A stretch of DNA of 64,000 bases from Closterium sp. Naga37s-1 (taxonomy: Eukaryota > Streptophyta > Zygnematophyceae > Desmidiales > Closteriaceae): positions 1,456,501-1,520,500 of the forward strand of contig CANJKZ010000264.1 in assembly GCA_947471745.1 (NCBI GenBank), read 5' to 3'. How positions within the stretch are numbered: position 1 is the first letter of the stretch; each line of letters begins with the position of its first letter. Below, piece after piece: positions 1 to 9,832 of this stretch. The translations under genes were made by a program, and so were the position numbers. The notes below the pieces were generated by a model that was not told the DNA's origin, did not search any database, and saw only the letters and a list, made by a program, of their open reading frames with translations.

Positions 1-1530
1 ATGTCCAAGACTACACAACGTTGTTCATGGGCCTCGCCGACCAAGTGGATGACATGTCAAAAGCGGAGCAGTTAGATAAGTACGTCAATGACCTCAAATA
101 TGAAATTCAATACGAGGTGCACCGAGGCCGTCCGACATCATTCCTGGAAGGAGTACGGTTGGCGGAATCCACGGATGCACTGATGCAGTACGCGAAAACG
201 GCTTCCCGGGACGGAAATCGTTTTCGTGGCCAGACCCAGTGGGCCACAATCAACGTAGTCCATACACCCAGCCGCCCTCCTAAGGGACCGTGCTACTGGT
301 GTGGGAAGACGGGTCACTAGATGCATGACTACCCCGAGAAAACACCGGCAAAAGGGGACGACCGGAAGGAGCAGGGAAATGGGAAGAGTCAGTAATTAGC
401 GGGCCCTTTACTGACTGTGCTCCCTCGCCCGATCGCCACCATCCCCACTGAGTCGTGGTTCCGATTCATGCAATCGATCGCACACGGGGATAATCATGTG
501 GATCACCATGTGCTGGTCGCTGCTAAAGTGTTAAAAAATCATATGAAAATGTTCGTCGACGGAGGGGCCAGTCATAGCCTCTTCAACTTGGCGACAGCAA
601 AAAAATGCAAGCTGCAACTTGACAGGTGTCTGCCTGAAATTGACACTCGCCTCGTGGATGGGACGCCTCTGGCAATTGTGGAGGAAACACGGACGGTGCG
701 GATTGAATGCGGCGACGATTTCGGCTTCAGCATGAAGTTTCTCGCGACGACGCTGGACGGCTGCGACGTGCTGCTGGGACGTGATTGGCTGCGACGACAC
801 AACCCCCTCATCGACTGGACAACGAGATCGTGCAGCATCAACAAGCACGAGGGGCTAATTACGTTGCCTGCATGGACACCTGACTACATCCAAGCCCCGT
901 GCATCAAAGCTATCACTATAGCTTGCCACTTCAATCGAGGCGCGCAGCTATTCGCCGTTTGCTTACGCGAGTTGGCAGTTGACACCGACGGAAGAGATAT
1001 CGAGAAGCTGTGTGCAGCTGTACCACCGGATTTAGCGGAGCTGATTCGACAGTACCCGAACATCTTCCCCGACGATCTGCCATCAGGACTGCCACCCGAG
1101 AGACCTGAGGACCATAAAATTCAGCTGGAACCTGGCGCGCAGCCGGCTATTTGGACACAGTGGCAGTTTACCCAGCCTGAACTCGAGGAGCTGCGAAGAC
1201 AAATCAAAGCACTGCTGGAGAAGGGGTTTATCCGACACAGTACATCTCCCTTCGCAACACCGATCCTGTTCACACCGAAAAATGATGGCGGGCTTCGCAT
1301 GTGCATCAACTATCACGCGCTCAACCGGGTGACAATCAAGTCTCGCTACCCAATCCCATGCATCGACAACCTTCTCGACCAACTACGCGGCACTCGCTAT
1401 TTTTCGAAAATCGACTCATGTGGCGGTTACCATCAGATTTGGGTCTTCGCGGAAGATTGCCACAAGACCGCCTTTCGAACCCGCTACGGGAGCTACGAAT
1501 TTACGGTGATGCTTTTCGGCCTCACAAACG
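1..1530 (+). pseudogene. Ty3/gypsy element A, part 1: gag end, protease, start of RT
   Basis: Retroelement polyprotein fragment entering from the left edge. Positions 21-320 encode the end of gag with a degenerate zinc knuckle (CYWCGKTGH, expected last Cys replaced by Tyr) and an in-frame TAG at 318-320. Positions 417-1530 encode an aspartic protease (DGGASHSLF, then LLGRDWL) and the N-terminal RT (PILFTPKNDGG, INYHALN, FSKIDSCGGYHQI, ending FGLTNV). The frame is cut at 1530 by a Copia LTR flanked by aaacg (1526-1530). The next residues of this RT (PSTFQLTM...YLDDILIF) are at 32146 on the minus strand, next to the matching aaacg duplication, so the two pieces are one element. Non-functional. 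Confidence 0.85.
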
Positions 1531-1661
1531 TGTCAAACTTATATATAGCTTACATTGTGTAGGCTGTAGTGGGGTAGCCCATAAGGGGTACAACCCAATT
1601 AGGGTTAGTACTTGTACCCAACTCTTTGCTAGTTCATTCATTCTCGTTCGTTACTTTGACA
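1531..1661 (+). repeat. 5' LTR of Copia element M1 (131 bp)
   Basis: Begins TGTCAAAC and ends TTTGACA, followed directly by a primer-binding site. Target duplication aaacg lies just before it (1526-1530). Its partner LTR is 32147-32277 on the minus strand, differs at about four positions, and is flanked by the same duplication (cgttt on the plus strand, 32142-32146). The pair therefore belongs to one insertion, although the two ends now lie 30 kb apart in opposite orientation. Confidence 0.88.
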
Positions 1662-1812
1662 TGGTTTCAGAGCAGGTCCCTTCTAGGACCGTTTTTTGGG
1701 CCCACCACCTGCTGCCCTGCTAGCCACCCTCGCGACCTGTAGGTCCCCCTAGGCCCCGACCCGTCGCCCCTAGCCGCGGCCCCTTGGCCCCGTCCCCCCG
1801 TCGCCCTAGCCA
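1662..1812 (+). promoter_or_regulatory. M1 primer-binding site, leader hairpin and start of leader
   Basis: tggtttcagagc at 1662 matches the usual plant Copia primer site for initiator tRNA-Met. A hairpin ggtcc (1675-1679) / ggacc (1686-1690) follows, then the palindrome gggccc at 1698-1703 and a C-rich leader. The leader stops near 1812 where the DNMT-gypsy begins, and resumes at about 45485 on the minus strand, leading to the M1 gag start at 45309. The exact junction is uncertain; cactg occurs at both joints but could be chance. Confidence 0.65.
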
Positions 1813-2936
1813 CTGTCGGAGAACCTTCCTCCTCTCAGCCCCTGCTCTTCTTCATGCACCTGCTCTTCATCCTGGACCTGCTCTTCTCCCTGCCCCTGTT
1901 CTTCTCATGCTATCTCTCCTGTCTCTTCCTTCTCCTTGTTGCATAGCCTCACTTACCCACTGCCCCCTCCTGTGCTCGTGCTCTGGCTGCTTGAGCTTGT
2001 GTCACAGGACCCTTCTCTTGAGGCTTGCCCCTCTTCACCCCAGCCGTGTTACTCTGGTGCTCCTTCAGGAGTGCCCCTTTGTCATTTTCTAAAACCAGGA
2101 TCCATGAGGGACGGACCTCCTTCACCCTCCACCTCTCTGAGCCCACCCCAACATGCAGCGTATCTTGCTTTGCCCGCTTCAGGTACACTTCCTGCCCCTG
2201 AATCACTCCCTTCCTGGTTCTTTCCCCCACCCCTTGCTACTACCGCTGCTCATAGCGCCGAGCATCCCTCAGCTGAGCGGTGTAGAGATTCTCCAATGCC
2301 GCTGGCATCATCACTCGTAGGTATCTTGCCCTAGCTTCTGACAGTGCCACCCAGTTCTCTATTGTTCCTGCCGTCACAGTGTCTGTGAGGACCCGGGCTG
2401 CTCCCACCAGTAGCAGCGGCTCACATCCATATAGGAGACTATAAGGAGAGTGATCTTTCAGGGCCGCCTGCTTCCCAAATCTGTACCCTGCTGCAACCCA
2501 ATGCAGCTCCTCATCCCAGTCCCGCTTCCTCTTTTCCCCATACGCTCGCAATCCCCGCTTCAAGGTCTGCACCAGTCACTCAGTCAGCCCATCGCTCTGT
2601 GGGTGGTACCGAGAAGTGTGCCTGTGGGTGATCCTTGTCTCCTCCAGTAGCTTCTTGAACTCCCCTCGAAACTCTGTCCCTTGATCCGTGAGGACCTCTG
2701 CACATGCCCCGAACCTGCATACCACTTGTTCCTTGAACGCCGCTGCCACGTGCCTTGAGCTCTTGCTCGGGATAGCCCTCACCTCCAGCCACTTGCTCAC
2801 ATGTTCGACCATGAGCACTATGTATTTCTTCCCTCCCGGCTCAGCGGCAGCTCCCCCGCCAAATCTAAGGACCACCTGAAACCTAGGCCTCAGATGGGCA
2901 ACGACTGCAACTCTGCCTTGGCTTGGGTGAGGTTTT
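1813..2936 (-). pseudogene. DNMT-gypsy integrase core and C-terminal domain
   Basis: The integrase catalytic core is visible as YIVLMVEHVSKWLEVRAI, then VLTDQGTEFRGEFKKLLEE and HRHTSRYHPQSDGLTE, giving a DDE core. A TGA at 2576-2578 replaces an expected Arg codon before LVQTLKRGLRAYG. The C-terminus includes HSPYSLLYG and a chromo-like tail (RWRVKEVRPSWILVLENDKG). Frames shift near 2880 and between 2230 and 2240. The last 130 bp before the M1 leader are purine-rich on the minus strand and show no further domain. Confidence 0.78.
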
Positions 2937-3081
2937 TGTCAGAATATGTTATATTTGTCTAGCCTGCAGTGGGGTACTCAATAGTGAGTACAGCCCAATC
3001 TAGGGTTTCCTATATGTACTCAACTGCTTGCTAGTGAAAACCTCTCTTTCTCATTTCTAACTTTAAACTGTTCTCTCAACA
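2937..3081 (+). repeat. 5' LTR of NA1 (145 bp)
   Basis: TGTCAG...CAACA, preceded by the target duplication gtttt. It shares the central block gtggggtactcaatagtgag with NA2, and a related block with the larger Copia elements. Confidence 0.88.
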
Positions 3082-3130
3082 TGGAATCAGAGCAGGTCGA
3101 CCCTCACGGGTCGATCCTGTGGATGGGCCC
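3082..3130 (+). promoter_or_regulatory. NA1 primer-binding site and leader hairpin
   Basis: tggaatcagagcagg at 3082 is the primer site. Stem ggtcgaccc (3095-3103) pairs with gggtcgatc (3108-3116), loop tcac. The palindrome gggccc is at 3125-3130. The same arrangement occurs after the primer site of six other elements in the window. Confidence 0.7.
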
Positions 3131-3525
3131 ACCAATGCTTCCGCTGCTGCTGTCCTGCCTATCGCGCGCCTCGGGCGCGCGCTATCTTCCTTCCTGCCAC
3201 GCGCCCATGGCGCGCGGCCTTTTTTTCTTCCCGCCGCACGCTAGGGGTGCGCGGCGGTTTGCTGCCCGTCGCGGCCCTGCCCCGGCCCTGCCCCGTCGCC
3301 TGCTGCCGCCCCGTCGCGGCCCCAGTCGCGGCCCCGCCCCGGCCCTGCCTCGTCGCCTGTCGCGACCCGTCGCGGCCTCGCCCCGGCCTCGCCCCGGCCC
3401 TGCCCCGTCGCCCGTCGCGGCCCTGTCGCGGCCCCGTCCTGCTGCGGCCCCGTCGCGGCCCCGTCGCGGCCTCGCCCCGGCCCTGCCCAGTCGCCTGTCG
3501 CGGCGCACCGGGGGCCCGCGCACCC

Positions 3526-3564
<39 letters not shown>

Positions 3565-4280
3565 TGTCTTCGTCACGGCCCTGCCCAGCTGCCGCCCCTG
3601 CTGTGGCCCTACCCTGTGTTAGGGTTTGGGGGTGGCGAGTGGGGGGTGGAGGGTGTGTGGCATCCCCTGCTCCTCCTCCTACTCCGTCTCCCACTGCTGC
3701 AGCTGCCGCTGAGGGGGGTGGGTGTGTGGGATTCGACGGAGTGGTGCTAGGGGGTGGAGTGTGAGTGAACCTAGGGGTGCAGCAGGGGGTGTGTGAAAGG
3801 GGGGTGGGACAGTTTGGGGAGGTTGAAGGGGGGTGGCCGCCGTGAAGCCCGCAGCTCCAGTCGCCCGTGAGACCGTTGCGCCAGTCGCCCGTGAGCCCGT
3901 TGCTCCAGTTGCCCGTGAGCCCTTGCTCCAGTCGCCCGTGGGTCCGTTGCTCCTGCCGCTCAGAGTTAGCCGCGGAGCCAGTTACTCTAGTAGCCCGTGT
4001 GCCAGTTGCTCCAGTTGCCAGTGTGCCAGTTGCTCCAGTTGCCCGTGTGCCAGTTGCGCCGTGTGCCAGCAGCTTCAGCTGCCGCCCGCTATCTCCTCTC
4101 CTCTCATAGTCCCTCCTCCTCCTCACTTACCCTCTGTGATAGTCTCTAGCTTTGCTGTGAACTTTAAACTGTTGCTTCTTGTACTTGTGCTCAGAATGTG
4201 TGGTGACATTGTGATCCACCCTGAGCTTGTTTTGCTTTGCTTGCTTGTGCTGATTACACCCCACTTTGGCTATGGGGGTG

Positions 4281-4425
4281 TGTCAGAATATGTTATATTT
4301 GTCTAGCCTGCAGTAGGGTACTCAATAGTGAGTACAGCCCAATCTAGGGTTTCCTATATGTACTCAACTGCTTGCTAGTGAAAACCTCTCTTTCTCATTT
4401 CTAACTTCAAACTGTCCTCTCAACA
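4281..4425 (+). repeat. 3' LTR of NA1 (145 bp)
   Basis: Nearly identical to 2937-3081 (about three differences). Preceded by a purine tract and followed by the target duplication gtttt, then by the interrupted integrase coding sequence. Confidence 0.88.
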
Positions 4426-4430
4426 GTTTT

Positions 4431-4749
4431 CCTTGCTCCTTTGGCACGCCTCACAGCCCTCCACCCACCCCTTTACTTGCCTCCGCATCCCCTCCCACCA
4501 CCATCATGTCTTCAGCAGCTGCACAGTCCTCTCGTGCCCAAAGTGCCCTAGCTTTGTGTGTACCTCCTTAATCACTGCTTCTCTCTCGCTTAGGGCCGGC
4601 ACCAGCTTCCACCCATCCTCTGTCTGCACCTGCAGCTGCTGCTGGTACCATCTATAATGCTGGCCCCTTGCCCTTACTCGTGCCGTCAGCTCTTCGTCCT
4701 CTTCGGTCTCTCCCTTCACCCACCGCATGGCCGGTACATCCTCCCAAAT
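4431..4749 (-). pseudogene. DNMT-gypsy integrase zinc-binding region
   Basis: Continues the preceding polyprotein after the solo LTR: VPAMRWVKGE, then the HHCC-type zinc-binding segment HTKLGHFGHERTVQLLKT ... EGCEACQRSKEN. An in-frame TGA at 4504-4506 sits where an Arg (CGA) is expected before the WWWEGM stretch, so this looks like a CGA-to-TGA mutation. The piece ends at the gtttt target duplication of NA1 (4426-4430) and resumes at 2931. Confidence 0.75.
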
Positions 4750-5769
4750 TGTTGTGCCAAAGCACTATAGTGGCACGGTCATCGTACTCCCATTCAGCCT
4801 ACAAGCCTACTCAGCTTCTGGAATTTTGTGGGGAGGTGCTTCAACATGTGTTCTTCAAACCCTCAAAGTTTCAGAATTTTTGAAGCAGTTTACAAGGCAT
4901 GGCAACATTTTTTACTTTCAAGACTTATGGCATCCCGGAAGTGTGTGTTACTCTTTTTTGGTAACACCCGAGTTCACCATTTCGGCTGCTGACTCATCTA
5001 CCAAGCTCTGATTGGTCTGAAAATCGGTGTGGCAGTTCTTTTCCGTTGTTTGCAGGTGGTCACCGAGTTTCAGAAAAACCCAGCTTCGGAGCAGCACGTG
5101 ACAGCTGTCGAAAGTTACTGTTCCGTGGTCATGGTGCACTGTTGGCAGCATTTCCCTTGCCACCCTTTCATTGTTGTCATGCCAATGGTGCAGGGACAGA
5201 GAATGAGACAAGAAGTACAGGTGGTCAAGTGGGACTCTACCACCCTCTTTTTGAGAAGTGTGGTCTTCCTGGAAGCAGCTTGCAAGAGGGTGCAAGTGGG
5301 AAGACAAGCTGACTCATGGTTGGCTTGACTCACTATTGGTAGCCTTGAGTACAGCTCTGAACATCCAAGTGTGGTTGGCTTTGCTGACCTAGCTAGGACG
5401 TTTCCCATCCTTCTCTAGCCTTTCTCCCCTAGGACTCAACCTTCTCTGAGTTCCCAGGATGGTCCCAACCCCTTAAGAGTCCCCTAGGCAATGTTGTACT
5501 TACCTCTTCCTTGCATCAATGAAACTACACGTTTTTCAGCCGAGCTTACGTTTTTGTTCACTGTGTAGCGCATACACCTCAAATGAAAGCAAGAAATACA
5601 CCGTTGGAAAGCATACACCTGAAGCTAAATTTCCTCCAAGATTCAGCGTCGTATGTTGTCGGAGCTGATCGTGACGGCGTTTTGAACAGAGGCGGTTCGA
5701 AGTCATCAGATTCTGCTTAGGCGGTTTCAAGGGCATCCGCGACCCCTAAGTGGACTCTAGACTATAACA
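4750..5769. repeat. Solo LTR-like insertion (1020 bp) in the DNMT-gypsy pol
   Basis: Begins TGTTGTGCC, ends ACTATAACA, and is flanked by the 5-bp duplication caaat (4745-4749 and 5770-5774). Removing it and one duplication joins the gypsy frame exactly (...GPADI / WEDVPAMRW...). The interior has no recognised protein. This is the expected structure of a solo LTR left after LTR-LTR recombination; orientation is not determined. Confidence 0.75.
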
Positions 5770-5774
5770 CAAAT

Positions 5775-8168
5775 GTCTGCTGGCCCCTTCCCTTCCTTGG
5801 CCCCATTCTGCTCCACTAATCTTGCCAGCAGTGTCAAGGTCACAGTGGGCTCTGGCGGTGGGGGGTTCCGAGAGAGGCCATCCACGTGTTGCAATGTCTT
5901 TCCTGGCCTATGCTTGATCTTGAAGTCATACTCCTGCAGCTTCATTGCCCATCTTGCATTCCTGCCCGTCAGCCCCGCGGTTGTCATCAGCCAAGTCAGG
6001 GGCTGGTGGTCTGTCACTAAGGTGAATTCCCTCCCCTGCAGGTACACCCTGAAATGCCCCACTGCCCACACGGCCGCCAACCCTTCTCCTATGTAGGAGC
6101 TGTATTGTGCCTCCGCCGAGTTGCAGCTCCTGCTCGCATATGCCACTACCTTTTCCTCTCCTTCCACCTCCTGGCAGAGTATCCCCCCCATCCCTTGGCT
6201 GCTCCAGTCGGTGTAGAGCGTAAACGGGTGATCAGCGGCGGGCAGCTTGAGTACCGTTGCGGTCTTCACTGCTGCCATCAGGTCCTGCAGTGCTCCCTTC
6301 TGTGCTTCTCCCCACTCCCACGCCTTGTCCTCCCGCAACAGCCCATTCAGCACCGCCGCTCTCTTGCCGAAGTTGGGCACAAATCGCCTGTAGTAGCTCA
6401 GGAAGCCCAGCACTGCTCTCAGCTCTGACTTGTCCTTCGGCTCCCTCAGTCTGTCCAGGACTTCTACCTTGGCCTGCTGGATCCCTATCTGTCCCCCTTT
6501 CACCTCGTACCCCAGATACTGCACTGTCTGTTCCCCCCATCTGCACTTCTTCGGGTGGCAGGTGAGTCCTGCTGCTTCAATCGCCGCCAGGGGATTCTCC
6601 ACATCCTGCAGGTGTTGTTGCTCGGTTGTGCTGAAGATGACCACATCATCAATGTAGCAGGCCGCGCACTCCACTCCCCGCAACACACTGTCCATGACCC
6701 TCTGGAACACTGCTGATGCGTTCCGCAGCCCAAATGGCATGTACAACCACTCATACAGCCCGTCTGGCCCATGAAAGACCGTCTTCTTGATGTCCTCCTC
6801 CCGGATCTTGATCTGGTTGAACCCTTGCCGCAGGTCCAGCGTAGTGAAGAACACCCCCTCCGCTAACTTGTCAAAGATCTCTTCCGCCATCGGCATCAGG
6901 TACCTGTCTGCTACGGTGATTTTGTTAAGTGCCCTGTAGTCCCCGCACATCCTCCTCAACACTTCCCCTGTCAGGTCTCGCCTGGCTGCCACCACTGTTG
7001 GTGTGGCGTATTCGGATTCTGATCTCATAATCAGTCCCGCTTCCAGCAGCTCCTTGATCTTCTCTTTACAGATTTCCTCGTCCCCGGGCGGCATCTTCCT
7101 TCTGCGGTGGAACACTGGTTCTGTGCTGCTCAGCTTCAGCTCCATCTCCTTCACTTTGCACCTCCCGAGTTCCTGCATGGTGAAAGCGAAACACTTCCTG
7201 TGCCTGGCCAGCAGCTCCTGCATGGCATCCTTTCCCTCCTTGCTCATCGCTTCCCCCACCATCCAGCTCTCCTCCTCCTTCTCCTGGCAGCTCCATGCTC
7301 CCCGTGTCTCTGCCTCCGTTCCTTCCTTCCCTTCTTCCTGCCCCCAGCTAACGACCGTCTCTCGCCACATCCACTGAATCAGCCACCTCAGCACGTGGCC
7401 ATCCATTGCGTTCCCCAGAGCCCTCCTTCTGTCCGCCTCATTCGCCCCGGGTGCTGCTGTTGCATCTTCTCCGTACCCCATAGCCAACTCCCTCTCGAGT
7501 GCCGTGGGCTCCTCCCATCTCTGTCTCCCGTGATCATACACCATCCCTGGTCCGGGCTTCCCTGCTTCCCACTTGTACCCTGCTGCCCCCACATATGCCA
7601 CCAGAGTGGGCAGTGCTCGCCTCTCCTGCCCCACTTGGTTGCATTGCTCATGCCTGCTGTAGCTCTTGTGACACACCGGCGCTGGGGTACGCCCTGGCGC
7701 CAGGATGTCCTGCACCTTCCTCTCTGCTGCTCGCCTCACCCCATCCACCTCTGCTTGCAGCTTCACAGCAGGGACCACATTCTGCCAGTACCTTCTGAGC
7801 CTGTGCGCATAAGACCCCATTCTGGCCGCATCACAGCTCACCCCTTCTCCCAGCTGCCCCCTGATTCTGTCTCTCACCAGTCGGATCGGCTCTCTGCTGT
7901 CTCCCTCCAGGTCCAGGTTTTCTAGCAAGTATGCCACCCTACCCTGCCTCTCCTGCAGCCACTCCAGGATTCGGAACAGCTCCTCCATCAGCCTTTTCCT
8001 GTGATCTTCCTCTCCCTTCCCCTTGCCTGCCCACGACACCCCTTGACATTCCCACCCTGCCACCAGCAGATCCACCTGCCCCCAGCTCGCCACCTCCGCC
8101 TCACTTATCTCCTTCACATCGTGGATCGTCCCTCCCATGGCTTCTCTAATCACCCTCTCACTCAGCAA
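5775..8168 (-). CDS. DNMT (C-terminal part)-reverse transcriptase-RNase H polyprotein
   Basis: A long frame of about 800 codons. The first 280 residues carry C5-methyltransferase motifs: DLLVAGWECQGVSWAGKG (motif IV, catalytic Cys present but the usual preceding Pro is Glu), AYLLENLD (VI), AHRLRRYWQN (VIII) and RRALGNAMDGHVLRWL (X). Motif I (LVELFGGIGAGL) is in the other half at about 47.62 k. RT follows with CGDYRALNKIT, TTLDLRQGFNQI, FGLRNASAVFQ and YIDD near residue 503; RNase H has TLYTDWSSQGMGG and LVTDHQPLTWL. Upstream the frame is open through the 24-bp repeats (NPCLPSQH) in the same frame as the half on the other strand. Its 3' end is cut by a solo LTR at 5769; beyond it the frame continues as WEDVPAMRWVKGE. 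Likely function: retrotransposition plus possible self-methylation. Confidence 0.85.
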
Positions 8169-8318
8169 TTTGTGCTGACTTGGGAGACATGGGTTGTGCT
8201 GACTTGGGAGACATGGGTTGTGCTGACTTGGGAGACATGGGTTGTGCTAACTTGGGAGACATGGGTTGTGCTGACTTGGGAGACATGGGTTGTGCTGACT
8301 TGGGAGACATGGGTTGAC
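8169..8318. repeat. 24-bp minisatellite, left array (about 6 copies)
   Basis: Tandem units of 24 bp, gctgacttgggagacatggg as the plus-strand core. On the minus strand it translates in the DNMT frame as repeated NPCLPSQH and runs directly into KLLSERV of the polyprotein. The identical unit, in opposite orientation and about 26 copies, is at 47761-48392. This array separates the DNMT-gypsy from SUVR intron sequence, so it is one of two inferred rearrangement junctions. Confidence 0.95.
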
Positions 8319-8912
8319 ATGGCAGATATGGCGGGTGGTGCTGTTGCCTAAGTTGAGGGCTATTATGCACACACGTGTGGACTAGGATGACTTGTGGTAA
8401 CAAGTTCTGCAATGCTTGATTAATCCACATTCATGCATATCAGTCACAACGTCCTCCCTTGCTTCGGCCTTCTCACATGCAACCTTGCATCTACACCTCT
8501 TACCTCACCAAGCCTTAATTTCAAAACCACATTCATGCTCCTCATCAAGCCTTACTTTCAAGGCCCCAATCAGGATCCCTGAATACATTTTTTATTTTAC
8601 AAAGTTTACCCTAAACCCTAAACCAGGGGAAATTGAAGGCACAAACGCGTGATATGATGCAATGTTAGGACTGTCACAAGAGTGACCACCCCCGAAACTC
8701 ACGACAATTGCATTCTGTATGTCTCCAAACTCAAACTGGGGTCATACAAGCGTGACTTAGCAAGCGTGACTAAGGAGTGTGGTGTTTGTTGTGGCAGCAG
8801 ACGCATGGAGATGCAAGCAGTGGGTGGGTGGGCGCGATTGGGGTTGGAGGTGTTACTGTCGGTCGGTTAGGTATGAGCAAAGGCCGAACACGAACGTGTT
8901 CAATTCGAACAT

Positions 8913-9004
8913 GTATGTTGAGCGAACACCAACAAGTATGTTGAGCGAACACCAACAAGTATGTTGAGCGAACACCAACATGTATGTTGAGCGAACACCA
9001 ACAT
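8913..9004. repeat. 23-bp tandem repeat (4 copies)
   Basis: Four units with core gtatgttgagcgaacaccaa and only terminal base changes (aa or at), inside the SUVR intron. Confidence 0.9.
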
Positions 9005-9227
9005 GTTCGGTTTGACCCGAACACATTCAGGGAGGGGAGGTGATCAGGTGTTCACCTTTATAGGCGAACACCTTCATGCTCGCCTCGAACACGAGAATGA
9101 CGGTGTTCGAATATTCAAGGCTCCCGAAACCCTAATCCGCCATAGTCATGGGCAAACCGGCGAGAAAGCGCCACAATGGGGCGAGAACGAGAATGGGATC
9201 CGTGAGACATGCTACGTAGGAGTTTGT

Positions 9228-9688
9228 GTGCCCTCACGCTATGATGATTCAGTGTGCCCTCACGCTAGGATGATTCAGTGTGCCCTCACGCTAGGATGAT
9301 TCAGTGTGCCCTCACGCTATGATGATTCAGTGTGCCCTCACGCTATGATGATTCAGTGTGCCCTCACGCTATGATGATTCAGTGTGCCCTCACGCTATGA
9401 TGATTCAGTGTGCCCTCACGCTATGATGATTCAGTGTGCCCTCACGCTATGATGATTCAGTGTGCCCTCACGCTATGATGATTCAGTGTGCCCTCACGCT
9501 AGGATGATTCAGTGTGCCCTCACGCTATGATGATTCAGTGTGCCCTCACGCTAGGATGATTCAGTGTGCCCTCACGCTATGATGATTCAGTGTGCCCTCA
9601 CGCTAGGATGATTCAGTGTGCCCTCACGCTATGATGATTCAGTGTGCCCTCACGCTATGATGATTCAGTGTGCCCTCACGCTAGGATG
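9228..9688. repeat. 26-bp minisatellite (about 18 copies)
   Basis: Units with core gtgccctcacgctatgatga; the main variation is ctatgatg versus ctaggatg, interspersed along the array. Located in the SUVR intron. No spacer structure, so not CRISPR. Confidence 0.95.
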
Positions 9689-9832
9689 AGAATCTTCATG
9701 ATTCTCGCTGGTCTTCTCCCTAGACTACGCTAAGCGCCCTTTTGCGCCATCCCTAGGCTAGAGTAGATTAGGTTAAGAGCATGTGAGTGGTCGAACGTGT
9801 TACATCCTACGGCAATTGTGGACGTGAGTTAC

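Larger units (their letters stand above)
2937..4425 (+). mobile_element. NA1, nonautonomous Copia-type LTR element (1489 bp)
   Basis: Two 145-bp LTRs (2937-3081 and 4281-4425), both starting TGTCAGAATATG and ending CAACA, flanked by the 5-bp duplication gtttt (2932-2936 and 4426-4430). A primer-binding site (tggaatcagagc, 3082) follows the left LTR and a polypurine tract (tatgggggtg, about 4271-4280) precedes the right one. The 1.2-kb interior encodes no gag, protease, RT or integrase. It holds the leader hairpin, a GC-rich repetitive stretch, a run of about 36 C (3527-3562) and a tandem region at 3840-4070. It must rely on proteins of another element, probably the Copia family here, whose LTRs share central motifs with it. 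Confidence 0.88.
1813..8168 (-). mobile_element. DNMT-carrying Ty3/gypsy element, 3' half
   Basis: On the minus strand the order is second part of a C5 DNA methyltransferase, reverse transcriptase, RNase H, integrase zinc-binding region, integrase core and integrase C-terminus. This is the Ty3/gypsy pol order with an additional DNMT upstream of RT. A solo LTR (4750-5769) and a nonautonomous element (2937-4425) interrupt it, each with a precise 5-bp target duplication. The gag, protease and first DNMT motif are at 45585-47760 on the plus strand. No LTR was recognised at either end. The 3' boundary near 1813 is approximate. Confidence 0.82.
8319..9832 (-). other. SUVR intron (5' portion) with repeats
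   Basis: On the minus strand this follows a donor at 9832-9831 (gag|gtaact) of the pre-SET exon. It has no gene. It contains a 26-bp minisatellite (9228-9688), a 23-bp repeat (8913-9004), TTCGA-rich sequence and a short telomere-like string (ccctaaaccctaaacc near 8610). The matching acceptor and SET exon are at 48552 on the plus strand, so the intron is split by the rearrangement at the 24-bp array. Confidence 0.7.

Noticed and set aside
1784-2334. Plus-strand Pro/Ser-rich frames
   Set aside because: Antisense to the gypsy integrase C-terminus.
8604-8625. Telomere or chromosome end (ccctaaaccctaaacc)
   Set aside because: Only two units, interstitial, inside an intron.
9228-9688. Possible CRISPR-like array
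   Set aside because: Contiguous tandem units with no unique spacers; eukaryotic context.
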